Source: Robertmurraya massiliosenegalensis JC6 (GTDB taxonomy: Bacteria; Bacillota; Bacilli; Bacillales; Cytobacillaceae). From it: a stretch of DNA of 64,000 nt. Position numbers and translations under genes: made by a program. Location: the NCBI RefSeq assembly GCF_000311725.1, contig NZ_HE978514.1:213760-277759 (forward strand), given 5' to 3'. Position 1 is the stretch's first letter, and each line of letters opens with the position of its first letter. The notes under the pieces are model-generated. The model was not told the origin of the DNA, did not search any database, and saw nothing but the letters and a program-made list of their open reading frames with translations. Shown here one piece after another: positions 41,656 through 51,385 of the stretch.

Positions 41656-43032
41656 TCAAACCATCCCGTTCGGATCAATGGCGTTCAAAACATCTTCTGT
41701 AAGCAACCCTTTTTCTTCGAGAATTTCCTTTAACTTTTTATTTTGTTCATCTGCTTGCATGCCAATTTCTGAAGCCATGTCATAGCCAACTTTTGAACTT
41801 AATCCCGTCACTAGTGCTAAGCTCTCTTCCATCCATTTTTTGCATTGTTCTTCATTTGCTTGAATCCCGTTGATACACTTTGATTCAAGCGTTTGGATTG
41901 CATTCGTCATTAATTCAAGTGAATGTAAAAAAGTATGGGCAATCATCGGCATCATCACATTGATTTCTAATTGGCCTGCAGTACCAGCAGTCGATACCGC
42001 CGTTTCATAGCCGATCACTTGGCAACAAACCATATGGGTCATTTCTAAAACAGCAGGGTTTACTTTTCCTGGCATAATCGTCGATCCAGGTTGAACAGAT
42101 GGAAGGGTAATTTCTGCTAGCCCTGTTCGTGGACCAGAGCTTAGTAGTCTCAGATCACTCGTAATTTTAATAAGGTGAACAGCTAATTCTTTTAGTGTCA
42201 TCATGCAACGAATAGGTTCGCTCATATTTTGCATAAACGCAAAGATATTCTGAGGTTCACGAAAAGGCAAGTTTGTTCGTTTGCATATCTCTTGAATGAC
42301 TTTTGGTGTGTATTCAGCTTCTAAATTGATCGAAGTTCCAATGGCGTTTCCCCCTAAACCAAGTTGATACAATGAATCGAGATTCTCTTGTAAATGCCTT
42401 TTTACAGCAGCGATTGTTTCAGCATATCCAGAAAACTCTTGTCCCAACCGCATCGGAACAGCATCATGCAAATGAGTACGACCAGATTTCAAGATGGGCA
42501 TAAACTGTTCAGCTTTCTTTTCGAATGACTGCTCCAAATTTTCAAGTGCTGGTAGCAGTTCTCGTATGATCATTTCTGTTGCAGCCATATTCAAAGCGGA
42601 GGGGAATGTATCGTTCGTCGATTGCGACATATTGACATGGTCATTTGGGTGAATTTTTTGATTGTCTCCCATGATTTCAGTAGCACGTCTGGCAATAACC
42701 TCATTGGCATTCATATTCTGCGAAGTTCCCGCACCAGCCTGATAAACGTCCACCACAAAATGATGATCCCAACGACCTTCCAATACTTCTTCGGAAGCTT
42801 GAATAATGGCATTCCCCATTTCAGGAGCAAGCTTTCCTAACTCCACATTAACAGTGGCCGCTGAGGCCTTAATGATTCCTTGCGCTTTTATAAATGCCCT
42901 TGGCAATCGCAACCCACTAATTTGAAAATTCTCGACTGCCCTTTGCGTTTGAGAACCATAATAGGCTGAAGAAGGAACCATGATGTTCCCTAACGGATCA
43001 TTTTCCATTCGATATTGATTTGATGCATCCAT
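41656..43032 (-). CDS. Aspartase/fumarase-superfamily lyase, probably aspartate ammonia-lyase-like
   Basis: A 458-aa homotetrameric lyase of the superfamily. The substrate-binding segments are QAGAGTSQNMNANEVIARRA, HVNMSQSTNDTFP and KSGRTHLHDAVPMRLGQEF. The mobile SS-loop is GSTIMPGKVNPAVLEM, keeping the catalytic first Ser but with Thr in the second position. HVNMSQSTND and CINGIQANEE point to the aspartase side; fumarase usually has RSQSSND at the first site. Neither reaction is proven. Not near amino-acid genes. AAGGAGAG ribosome site. Confidence 0.8.
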   Translation of the reverse strand: MDASNQYRMENDPLGNIMVPSSAYYGSQTQRAVENFQISGLRLPRAFIKAQGIIKASAATVNVELGKLAPEMGNAIIQASEEVLEGRWDHHFVVDVYQAGAGTSQNMNANEVIARRATEIMGDNQKIHPNDHVNMSQSTNDTFPSALNMAATEMIIRELLPALENLEQSFEKKAEQFMPILKSGRTHLHDAVPMRLGQEFSGYAETIAAVKRHLQENLDSLYQLGLGGNAIGTSINLEAEYTPKVIQEICKRTNLPFREPQNIFAFMQNMSEPIRCMMTLKELAVHLIKITSDLRLLSSGPRTGLAEITLPSVQPGSTIMPGKVNPAVLEMTHMVCCQVIGYETAVSTAGTAGQLEINVMMPMIAHTFLHSLELMTNAIQTLESKCINGIQANEEQCKKWMEESLALVTGLSSKVGYDMASEIGMQADEQNKKLKEILEEKGLLTEDVLNAIDPNGMV

Positions 43033-43154
43033 GCTCTTCTCTCCTTCATAGGTGTTTTCTAATTAATGGTATTGTTTCCATTGTGGGTGGTAATAAACAC
43101 CAAATGAAGATTTAGAGTGACAAGTCATTTAACCCTAATCGAATATTTTGTTAG

Positions 43155-43322
43155 GAATTATCTATCGGTACCCGCTACTTCCTTATCGATTTTTCAAATA
43201 AAAAAACCGAACATCTTCTGGAGAAATACCAGATGACCTTCGGAGCAGGAGCATTACGCGGATTATTGAAAGAGAACTACAAATTATCACATATATTTCC
43301 TGAAAAATCTTTAAAGGTTTGA
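43155..43322 (+). pseudogene. Possible gene remnant in a 400-base gap
   Basis: A 55-codon open frame with ELSIGTRYFLIDFSNKKTEH then LLEKYQMTFGAGALRGLLKE, ending KLSHIFPEKSLKV. It looks like real protein sequence but lacks a start codon with a ribosome site at its 5' end and begins after TAG. Family not recognised. Nothing else coding is seen between 43033 and 43438. Confidence 0.35.
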
Positions 43323-43438
43323 AATTATGCTATTCATCCGTCTCCCTATTATCTGTTTGTAATATTTTCAAATCAATTAAACAAAAACTGGAATGATTCC
43401 GGTTCAAAACCGTCTCCACCCCAGCCAATTCAACAATT

Positions 43439-44416
43439 CTATTTTTCTGAGTCTGTTCTAACTCCAGCGTTATCAAGCATTTGACGCACTTCATCTGTTG
43501 ACTTTGTGCTCATCAATTTATTTCTTAATTCACCAGCACCACGAAAACTTTTGACATAAATCTTAAAAAAGCGATGGAGAGCTGTAAATGGGCGAGGCTC
43601 TAATTCTTTAGAGTATTTGTCATGAAGGTCCAAATGAAGTCTTAAAAGATCAAGGTATTCCTCACTTGTATGCTCTTTTGACTCTGCTTCAAAGGCAAAT
43701 GGATTTTTAAAAATACCCCGTCCAATCATAATGCCATCAACCCCATATTGTTCAGCGAGCTTCAATCCAACTTGACGGTCAGCAATATCCCCATTAATTG
43801 TCAAAAGTGTCTCGGGAGCAATCTCGTCGCGAAGCTTCTTAATCTCAGGAATCAGTTCCCAATGAGCATCGACTTGGCTCATTTCCTTCCTTGTACGCAA
43901 GTGAATGGAAAGATTGGCAATATCTTGTTTCAGTATATGGGTGAGCCAGTCCCGCCACTCATCTATCTCTGTGTAACCAAGTCTTGTTTTCACACTGACA
44001 GGCAATCCACCTGCCTTTGCTGCCTGTACGATATCAGCAGCAACTTCCGGGCGAAGGATAAGACCGCTTCCCTTCCCCTTCGATGCTACGTTAGGTACTG
44101 GGCAGCCCATATTAATATCAATTCCTTTGTACCCAAGTTCAGCCATACCCATGCTCATTTGTCGAAAATATTCAGGCTTATCCCCCCAAATATGAGCAAC
44201 AATTGGTTGTTCATCTTCTGTAAAAAGCAATCGTCCACGCACGCTTTTATTGCCCTCAGGATGACAATAACTCTCCGTGTTTGCAAACTCGGTAAAAAAC
44301 ACATCAGGTCTACCCGCTTTACTTACTACGTGGCGAAACACAACATCCGTTACATCCTCCATTGGTGCCAGTATAAAAAACGGTCGTGGTAAGTCACGCC
44401 AGAAATTATCGTTCAT
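43439..44416 (-). CDS. dus: tRNA-dihydrouridine synthase
   Basis: FMN/NADPH enzyme that reduces specific uridines in tRNA. About 325 aa, TIM barrel with [35 protein letters not shown] (active-site Cys), [28 protein letters not shown] and [13 protein letters not shown], then a short helical C-terminal domain. It has the cleaner match to the DusC-like subgroup of Gram-positive genomes. I take the ATG at 44416; the best ribosome site (GAGGGGA) is a little far, so a nearby upstream TTG is possible. Confidence 0.9.
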   Translation of the reverse strand: MNDNFWRDLPRPFFILAPMEDVTDVVFRHVVSKAGRPDVFFTEFANTESYCHPEGNKSVRGRLLFTEDEQPIVAHIWGDKPEYFRQMSMGMAELGYKGIDINMGCPVPNVASKGKGSGLILRPEVAADIVQAAKAGGLPVSVKTRLGYTEIDEWRDWLTHILKQDIANLSIHLRTRKEMSQVDAHWELIPEIKKLRDEIAPETLLTINGDIADRQVGLKLAEQYGVDGIMIGRGIFKNPFAFEAESKEHTSEEYLDLLRLHLDLHDKYSKELEPRPFTALHRFFKIYVKSFRGAGELRNKLMSTKSTDEVRQMLDNAGVRTDSEK

Positions 44417-44613
44417 AACCAAACACAAATCCCCTCTATATAAATAAAACATCATAATTAGCCCAAAAAACTCTTACTTCTTATACACTTATACCATGCT
44501 TAATCATGTATGAGCAAACACTTAAACGATCCGGCCATGTTTAAATTATGGAAATCCAAAAGAATTTGTCGTTATAGTGAGTTCCTTACGCCTTTTCATT
44601 ATATTTCTCACAA

Positions 44614-44639
44614 AAAAAGCCAACAATAGTTGGCTTTTT
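44614..44639. terminator. Terminator after the azoreductase gene
   Basis: An 11-bp perfect stem AAAAAGCCAAC/GTTGGCTTTTT with loop AATA, adjacent to the stop at 44647. Confidence 0.92.
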
Positions 44640-44646
44640 CATCCCT

Positions 44647-45282
44647 TTAAAATGTTTGAGCTAGATCCTTAGCACGGGCAATGGCATTTTCTTTAATTTC
44701 TTCTGCTTTATCCGGCATTGCCGCATGACCTTCTACAAATAATCCTTCAAACGAAGGAACTCCATAGAATTGCATCGCAATATCCAAGTAACGATGTCCC
44801 ATTTCCATAGCTGCTGCTGGTCCCTCGGAATAAATTCCTCCTCTAGCCTGTATATGCAAAGCTTTTTTATCAGTTAACAGACCTACTGGGCCATTTTCAG
44901 TATACTTGAATGTTTTTCCTGCAACAGACACAGCATCAAGATATGCCTTCATCACTGGTGGGAATGAGAAATTCCATAATGGTGTTACGAATACATACTT
45001 ATCTGCCGCAATAAATTGCTCACAGATCTCTGATAGTCGACCTACTTTAGCTTGTTCATCAGTCGTTAGTTCTCCAAACTCTTTTCCAGCTCTAAGTTTC
45101 CCCCAACCACTAAAAACATCTGCATCTATATGTGGAATCGTCTCCTTATAAAGATCAACATTGATAATCTCGTCATTAGGATTTGCTTCTTTGTAAGAAT
45201 CGATAAAAGCCTTCCCTGCCGCCATACTATATGACTGATTCTCATCAAGTGGATGTGCAGTAATATACAAAATTTTTGCCAT
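44647..45282 (-). CDS. azoR: FMN-dependent NADH-azoreductase (AzoR/AcpD)
   Basis: A 211-aa flavodoxin-like quinone/azo reductase using NADH and FMN. It has [20 protein letters not shown] (FMN phosphate loop), [20 protein letters not shown] (the family's PxWNFxxP motif), [14 protein letters not shown] and [20 protein letters not shown]. Usual length. Probably detoxifies quinones and azo dyes. AGAAAGGAAC ribosome site; single-gene unit with its own terminator. Confidence 0.95.
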   Translation of the reverse strand: MAKILYITAHPLDENQSYSMAAGKAFIDSYKEANPNDEIINVDLYKETIPHIDADVFSGWGKLRAGKEFGELTTDEQAKVGRLSEICEQFIAADKYVFVTPLWNFSFPPVMKAYLDAVSVAGKTFKYTENGPVGLLTDKKALHIQARGGIYSEGPAAAMEMGHRYLDIAMQFYGVPSFEGLFVEGHAAMPDKAEEIKENAIARAKDLAQTF

Positions 45283-45439
45283 GATGTAAGTTCCTTTCTT
45301 TCTCTTAGGAGAGATTCTAGTTTGTTTTGAACTAAAAACATACTTCTCAAATTCAAATATCTTTAATTCAAGTTTACAGTGTACAAAAATTTGTTTTGTT
45401 AATGCAAATGATCTGCCTAAAAAAATGATGCTTTATATT

Positions 45440-47785
45440 CTATTCTGTAATCAACCCATAAGCGGAAATATTCTTAATTCTTTGCGAGACAAGCATAGAA
45501 ACAATATAGGCTAAAACCAGAATACCAACACATGGCATGAGAACTACCGGGAACGGAATCATAAAATCCAAACGTTTTACCCCTGCACTTGATAATAATA
45601 CGGATAACATCGGATTCGTGAAAAAATAACCGAGTACACCTCCAATTGTAACTGCAGTCATAATCACAGGGAGAAAACTGATTGAAATTTGATTCATCAA
45701 TTGAATCGTTGAATAGCCTATTGCTTTCATTACACCAAACTCTTTTTTTCGCTTGATCATCATCGTTTTGATCACTAAATACAAAATCATCACAACCACT
45801 AAAACCGTTATCGCTAAAACTAGCAACATTACCGCAAACACTGCTGCTGTATACATGCCAGTTTGGCTCTCTATATTATCATCGAGATCCAATGTCTCAG
45901 CTATATGATCCCCATACTGCCCCTGAAGCATTTTGATAAAGTCTTTGTTCGAAATGTCATCGAGATATACATAAAGTGATGTTCCCTTATAATCTGATTG
46001 CAACTGCTGCATCCCTTTCATCGTTACTGCAGCTACCTGTCCTAAATTACTAATCGATTGACTAAGACCTGTTACCAAATAACTTTTCGCTTTTGCCCCA
46101 TATTCAACTTCAACCAAATCTCCAATTCCTTTATTTATTTGGTTTGACACCACCCATGAAATAGATATTTCATTTTCGTGCACTGGTTGCCGTCCTTCAT
46201 AAACAATATTATTTTCTAATTGGTCATACCGCTCCGTAACATTTGTATATACAGTCTGGTCATCAATCGTTGTAGTCATTAAGTCGAATATCGTTACTTT
46301 CCTCACATGCTCCATTTGTTCAATATTATCCATGAGTTCTTTTGTATCAGCATCTGATTTAACAACGATCATCACATTTCCTGGCTCTGCTCCGAAAAGG
46401 TTAACAAATGCAGTTTTGTCTGAAGCAATGTTGTAATACAATACGGTTGAAAAGATTGCTGCAAACGTTAGTGCACTAACAATTATAAGAATCATCATGT
46501 TTTGTTTTGCATTTACCACCATTGCTTTCATAGCAAGTAAGGAATGTAAACCTCTTTTGACTTTATCCAATGGAAAATAATTTTTACGAAAACTATGCGT
46601 TTGAATCCCTCCACGAAGTGCCGCAACAGGTAGAATCTTACGAATTCGAAAAGCTGATAATAATGTAACCATCACTACGCAGAAAATTACAAAGGAAGTG
46701 CTTATGACATTGATGAAAATGTCAAATTTTTGAATCCATACTAAGCCAGATAAGGAAGAAATAACACCTCCAATGTAAGGCATGAACACATAAGATAAGA
46801 TAATCCCTACCGTACTAGCACAAAGAACAATGACGATGAACTGCAAAATAATCGACGAGAGAATTTGCCAACTTGTATAACCAATTGCCTTTAGTACTCC
46901 TATATTTTCCATGCCATCTTCTATGCTATTTGAAACACGGAATCTAATCACAATTAGAGATATGAGCACAATAATAGCTGCAAATGCTACGAGAATAGTA
47001 GCGATGATGTTAATCGTTAAGGTGTTCACATTTTTCACTAATTCAATATCTAATCCCATAATATATGAAGTCGTTTCCCCAATAACCGATTGTGGAAATT
47101 TCTTCGTAAAATCATTTAATAATTGTGAGGATTGAGTTTTATCTTCCATTAAAACAGATATTGCCATTCCATTTGCCTGTTCACTTACTTTTTCTGTTAA
47201 TGTTTGAAATGACGTCTCTGGAAGCATAAATTTCATAACTCCGATACTCGTTGTTCCCATAACTGTTGTTTCTAAAAATCCAGCAATTCGATATTGAAAG
47301 TCCGTATCATGATAGGTGATAGTGAAGTGATCACCTAACTTATATCCCCCATTTGTTTTAAAACTATAAGGCACATAAATATCATGGTCGCTTGGTTGAT
47401 TTAGCTTTTCAATTAACTCTAATGGTCCGATCATACGCTCACTGTCTGCGTTAAAAAGAGCAACACTGCTCGTTAATTTACTATGATTAAAATTAAATTT
47501 AGCTAAGTCCATGATGACAATCTCTTCTATTTCTGTCTCTGTTACCCCTGAGTAGTTCATAAAATAATCTTCATAAGAGGAATTATAACTAGCTTGATCG
47601 ATCATTATCGATACATGGGGATCTTTTAATTGTTCTACTTTATTATCAAAAAATGGACTCAACTGAGTAATGACCATTAGGCCAATATTAAGAAGTAAGG
47701 CAGCAACGACAATAAAAATAAATAAAGAGGCCGTAGCAGATTTGCTTTTTCTAATATTTGCCATAGCTAGATTGATCACCTTCAC
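45440..47785 (-). CDS. ABC exporter permease, FtsX/MacB type
   Basis: About 781 aa with two copies of the FtsX permease domain. An N-terminal helix (~18-40) is followed by an extracellular domain (~45-255), helices (~260-400), a second extracellular domain (~455-640) and a final helical block (~650-780). Both blocks show the family pattern GMENIGVLKAIGYTSWQIL / KKEFGVMKAIGYSTIQLM. This layout is that of antimicrobial-peptide or lipoprotein exporters. I start at the GTG right after the ATPase stop, with GGGGTGGTG ahead. Its partner ATPase is directly upstream. Confidence 0.88.
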   Translation of the reverse strand: MKVINLAMANIRKSKSATASLFIFIVVAALLLNIGLMVITQLSPFFDNKVEQLKDPHVSIMIDQASYNSSYEDYFMNYSGVTETEIEEIVIMDLAKFNFNHSKLTSSVALFNADSERMIGPLELIEKLNQPSDHDIYVPYSFKTNGGYKLGDHFTITYHDTDFQYRIAGFLETTVMGTTSIGVMKFMLPETSFQTLTEKVSEQANGMAISVLMEDKTQSSQLLNDFTKKFPQSVIGETTSYIMGLDIELVKNVNTLTINIIATILVAFAAIIVLISLIVIRFRVSNSIEDGMENIGVLKAIGYTSWQILSSIILQFIVIVLCASTVGIILSYVFMPYIGGVISSLSGLVWIQKFDIFINVISTSFVIFCVVMVTLLSAFRIRKILPVAALRGGIQTHSFRKNYFPLDKVKRGLHSLLAMKAMVVNAKQNMMILIIVSALTFAAIFSTVLYYNIASDKTAFVNLFGAEPGNVMIVVKSDADTKELMDNIEQMEHVRKVTIFDLMTTTIDDQTVYTNVTERYDQLENNIVYEGRQPVHENEISISWVVSNQINKGIGDLVEVEYGAKAKSYLVTGLSQSISNLGQVAAVTMKGMQQLQSDYKGTSLYVYLDDISNKDFIKMLQGQYGDHIAETLDLDDNIESQTGMYTAAVFAVMLLVLAITVLVVVMILYLVIKTMMIKRKKEFGVMKAIGYSTIQLMNQISISFLPVIMTAVTIGGVLGYFFTNPMLSVLLSSAGVKRLDFMIPFPVVLMPCVGILVLAYIVSMLVSQRIKNISAYGLITE

Positions 47786-47786
47786 G

Positions 47787-48548
47787 TCACCACCCCATTT
47801 CTGCAAGGAAGTGTTTAAGCTTTTCGTAACGAGTGAGATTTTCTTTCTCACGATATGCGTCTAGTTGCAAATCACCGCAAATCACACCATCTCTCAAGTA
47901 TAAAATTCGATTTCCTCGCAATGCTGTTTTCATATCGTGGGTTACTAAGACAACACTTTGTCCATTTTGATTTACATTCGTGAGTACATCTAAAACACGA
48001 TCACTAGATGAAGAATTTAATGCCCCAGTTGGTTCATCTGCGAATAAAACCTTCGGGTTGTTAATGATGGCCCTCACAATCCCAACTCTCTGAGCTTCAC
48101 CACCAGATAATTGAGTTGGGAATTTGGACCATGAGTTTTCATCAATCCCTACCTGTTTTAATCGTTCTTTCGTTGTTTTAACAAGCTCTTTCTTATTTTT
48201 ATTGACCAACAAACCACTTGCCAACACATTATCCAATACACTCATATTGTCGAGTAAATAGATTTGTTGAAATACAAATCCACAATGATTTCTTCTAAAT
48301 ATGGCTAGTTGATCATTATTTAATGCGGCCACATTTTTTCCTGCAAAATGAATTTCTCCTAATGTCGGTTTATCCATCCCACTAATCGCGTAAAGCAAAG
48401 TAGATTTCCCTGATCCGGAACTACCCATTATAACGGTAAAATCACCCTCTACTAAACTAAGATCTAGGTTCTTTAAAACATGCTGTTGTATACCACCACT
48501 TGAAAAGGTTTTACAAAGCTTCTCCGTTCTAATAATTGTTCTTGTCAT
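47787..48548 (-). CDS. ABC exporter ATPase, LolD/MacB type
   Basis: A 253-aa ATPase: Walker A MGSSGSGKSTLL, Q-loop VFQQIYLLDNMSVLDNV, signature LSGGEAQR, Walker B VLFADEPTGALN, switch His in VLVTHDMKTA. It is the MacB/LolD class that pairs with FtsX-type permeases and uses a mechanotransmission mechanism. AAAGGGAGA ribosome site. The two-component genes upstream end in their own terminator, but the arrangement suggests that they control this transporter. Confidence 0.92.
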   Translation of the reverse strand: MTRTIIRTEKLCKTFSSGGIQQHVLKNLDLSLVEGDFTVIMGSSGSGKSTLLYAISGMDKPTLGEIHFAGKNVAALNNDQLAIFRRNHCGFVFQQIYLLDNMSVLDNVLASGLLVNKNKKELVKTTKERLKQVGIDENSWSKFPTQLSGGEAQRVGIVRAIINNPKVLFADEPTGALNSSSSDRVLDVLTNVNQNGQSVVLVTHDMKTALRGNRILYLRDGVICGDLQLDAYREKENLTRYEKLKHFLAEMGW

Positions 48549-48662
48549 GATTTTAGAGCATCTCCCTTTATTTTTATGTTCCTATTTTTAAGCGATAGGA
48601 AGTCTTAGTATTTCAATATTAGTAGCTCATAGGAAAAATCAATTTTACAAATAGCGTAGAAA

Positions 48663-48689
48663 AAAGACTGTAATCTAGGATTACAGTCT
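48663..48689 (-). terminator. Terminator between the two-component genes and the ABC exporter
   Basis: A 12-bp perfect stem AAGACTGTAATC/GATTACAGTCTT with loop TAG, followed on the minus strand by six T. It separates the sensor/regulator unit from the exporter, so the exporter needs its own promoter in 48549-48660. Confidence 0.9.
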
Positions 48690-48747
48690 TATCATACAAG
48701 ATCAGTTCTTATTAAATCTTTGTGCAATTCTTAACTAATTCTTAAAT

Positions 48748-50013
48748 TTAAGCAAGTTTGATTTTCAATTCTACTGTAAATCCATCCTCTCGGTTGTAAC
48801 AGCTAATTTGACCATCCATATTTTCCATAAAGTACTTTGAAATATATAGACCAAGGCCAGAACCATTTTTTCCTTCTACGTTTTGCCCACGATAATATTT
48901 ATTGAACAATAATGGTAATTCATCTTCATTCGTTCCTAATCCGAAGTCTTTAAATTGGAGTACTAGATAACCTTGATTAATTTCTGACGTAATCATGACC
49001 TTTGTACCTGCATATTTATATGAATTGCTGACAATATTGTCGATTACTTGCTGCATACGTACCTGGTCGATCAAAATAATACATTGCGGAATCGGCTCAT
49101 AGTCAATTTGATGATCATCATTCACATTCTCAATCAGCTCAACTAGGACATCGCTCAACACTTCAGTTACTGTTAATTTTAACTGTTGCAGCTCTTCTAA
49201 GGTGGCGTGAAACATATTGGTTACAAGAAAGTCAATTTGCTCGGCCTTAGAATAAAGAACATTCACTTGCTTAATTACCTTATCATCTCGTGCTTGCATG
49301 AGCATTAACTCACTAACTGCTTTAATGGAAGCAACAGGTGTCTTAATATCATGACTTAATGTGGCAACAAGTTCTTTTTTACTGCGATTCGATTCATACT
49401 CTCTTTGTCGTGATGCTTCAAGTTCTACACGCAATAAATCAAAACTTTCCGTGAATGCGCCAAAGTAGTTATTCTTGTCCATATTTAAAGGGATATCTAG
49501 ATTTCCCCTCGCTACATTCGCTGCAAAATTTTGCAGTTGTTGAAATGGTTTCAATAACGTTCTATAAATGTAGAGTATATAAAGAAAACTGATGATCATG
49601 AATATTCCAAATATCAAACTGATAAATATAATCAGTTCATGTTTCATTTCGTGCACAATTTCTTGTTCATTATTAGGAATAATCACTTTTCCTACAATCT
49701 CGTTATTTTTTTTCACATCTATAAATGTATCTCTATTTATTATGGAATCATGAATACTACTATACTCAATCCCCGGTGTTTGGTAAATGATATTTCCTGA
49801 GTTATCTACAATGGTAAAAAGGTACTTTATGTTGTGATTGTCAAACGTTTCTTCACTCACTCTCCCCCAGTTTTTTTCGACCGTTTTAACGACATCATTA
49901 ATGGCTACAATGTCCACTTCGGACAGATTTTTATCTTTAATAATGATTGCGGATAGTACAATACCAGTACCACATAAGAGGAGAATCGTTGCAATTAATC
50001 GTTTTATATTCAT
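48748..50013 (-). CDS. Sensor histidine kinase
   Basis: A 421-aa membrane kinase. TM1 is about 5-25, the extracellular sensor ~26-126 (with SNIIYQTPGIEYSSIHDS in part), TM2 ~127-150, and a HAMP-like linker runs to ~205. The H-box is LVATLSHDIKTPVASIK (His221), the N-box IVSNSYKYAG, and the ATP lid FGLGTNEDE and GSGLGLYISKYF. It pairs with the response regulator, whose gene it overlaps by four bases. The ~100-aa extracellular loop sets it apart from the Bce-type kinases, which have almost none, so it probably senses its ligand itself. Confidence 0.92.
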   Translation of the reverse strand: MNIKRLIATILLLCGTGIVLSAIIIKDKNLSEVDIVAINDVVKTVEKNWGRVSEETFDNHNIKYLFTIVDNSGNIIYQTPGIEYSSIHDSIINRDTFIDVKKNNEIVGKVIIPNNEQEIVHEMKHELIIFISLIFGIFMIISFLYILYIYRTLLKPFQQLQNFAANVARGNLDIPLNMDKNNYFGAFTESFDLLRVELEASRQREYESNRSKKELVATLSHDIKTPVASIKAVSELMLMQARDDKVIKQVNVLYSKAEQIDFLVTNMFHATLEELQQLKLTVTEVLSDVLVELIENVNDDHQIDYEPIPQCIILIDQVRMQQVIDNIVSNSYKYAGTKVMITSEINQGYLVLQFKDFGLGTNEDELPLLFNKYYRGQNVEGKNGSGLGLYISKYFMENMDGQISCYNREDGFTVELKIKLA

Positions 50014-50699
50014 TCGTTCAGATCCTCAAGAACATATCCTGTTCCCCATATTGTTTTTATAAATTGGGGATTTTTCGGATCCTTTTCGATTTTCTCACGT
50101 AAATGACGGATATGTACATTTAGAGTTCCATCCCCTACAAATGAATCACCCCAAACATGTTGAAACAATTCATCTTTTGTAATGATTCGATTTTTATTTT
50201 TCGTTAAATAGCATAGTAGTTTATATTCCATCGATTTTAGTTGCATAACAACACCATTTACCCGTACACGCTGTAGCTTTGTATCAATTTGAATCTGTCC
50301 AAACGCTAAACCTTCTTGTTGATTACTAGAATGATTACCGAATCTTTTGAGCACCGCTTTTACCTTTGCTAGTAAGATACTCAGTGTGTATGGCTTTTGA
50401 ATATAATCGTCTCCACCTATGTTTAAAGCAATGAGAATATCATCATCACTAGAACGTGCGCTAATGAATAGGATCGGAATTTGCGTTGATTGACGCAATT
50501 TTTTACATAAATCGAATCCAGAGGAATTCCCTAGATTTATATCAAGAAGTATCAACGAAGGTTCATGCTCTTCCAAAAATTGTTCGCACTCCTCCGCACC
50601 TGTCACAAACGCTGTTTTGACTTCAAACATATTAAAATATTCACACGTTGTTTCAGCTAAAGCTAATTCATCATCCACAATCAAGCAATCTATTTTCAT
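50010..50699 (-). CDS. OmpR-family response regulator
   Basis: A 229-aa regulator: receiver domain with the acidic pair VDDE (9-11), phosphoryl Asp53 (LILLDINLGN), Thr/Ser in LFISARSSDD and Lys in DDYIQKPY; then the winged-helix DNA-binding domain with KSMEYKLLCYLTKNKNRIIT and GTLNVHIRHLREKIE. The start has TAGGAGA ten bases ahead; a longer in-frame extension is implausible. The predicted target is the FtsX-type exporter next to it. Confidence 0.94.
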   Translation of the reverse strand: MKIDCLIVDDELALAETTCEYFNMFEVKTAFVTGAEECEQFLEEHEPSLILLDINLGNSSGFDLCKKLRQSTQIPILFISARSSDDDILIALNIGGDDYIQKPYTLSILLAKVKAVLKRFGNHSSNQQEGLAFGQIQIDTKLQRVRVNGVVMQLKSMEYKLLCYLTKNKNRIITKDELFQHVWGDSFVGDGTLNVHIRHLREKIEKDPKNPQFIKTIWGTGYVLEDLNE

Positions 50700-50838
50700 C
50701 AAAAATCTCCTAGCAAAAGAATTTAATAACTTTAGTATACATGAGATTTGATGAGCGAGTCTAAATGTAACAAAGCCTTTTTGATTATCGTTTTGTACAA
50801 GGGGGAAGCTTCGTATTCTAGCATCTAGAAAAAAGTAA

Positions 50839-51225
50839 GGAATACTAATAGCCATCATATCTATTACAGTATTTCGCTCAATTTCTTATCCCTTGATTTT
50901 CAAGTACGGATATATGAAAGCAAAAATGGCAAACTTCATCCTATTCTTTGTTTTAATTGTTGGTGGTTCTGGACTAATTAACTATTCATCCAAAAATAAT
51001 GACACGACTTTGAATCCATCTATAATCAATATTTTCAATAATAGAGCGGATTTGGAAATACTGTTGATGTTAATGGTCCCACTCCTTCTAATGCTAATTT
51101 GCTCATATTTTATTTCTCTCACATTTTATAAAAAAGAGAATTTAAAAATCTATAAAAAAAACTGTGTAGAGAAGGAAGCCTATTTATTCCATAGCTACAC
51201 AGTTTATTCTTCACTCCGATCATAA
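50839..51225 (+). pseudogene. C-terminal remnant of an ABC-2 type permease
   Basis: The open frame (TAA at 50836 upstream) begins inside a hydrophobic helix ILIAIISITVFRSISYPLIF and carries FKYGYMKAKMANFILFFVLI, the pattern found near the end of ABC-2 multidrug permeases. It then has a loop, a last helix MLMVPLLLMLICSYFISLTF and a basic tail. No ribosome site or Met precedes the first helix, so the front is lost; the remainder is probably not functional. It points the other way from the exporter beside it. Confidence 0.55.
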
Positions 51226-51385
51226 CAAGAAGCATAAAAAAGACCACCATTTCTTTTACCTTTTTACTAATAAATTTTTTGGAAATTCGCTTAACGAAAT
51301 ACTAACTATCTCGTTTTTTGATTGGTAGTTTTCCAAAGAAATAGCTATTAGATGGGGAGATACATAGAAAATTATATTATTGGCT

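Noticed and set aside
50700-50858. Longer N-terminus for the response regulator
   Set aside because: The canonical receiver start (MKIDCLIVDDE) coincides with an ATG preceded by TAGGAGA.
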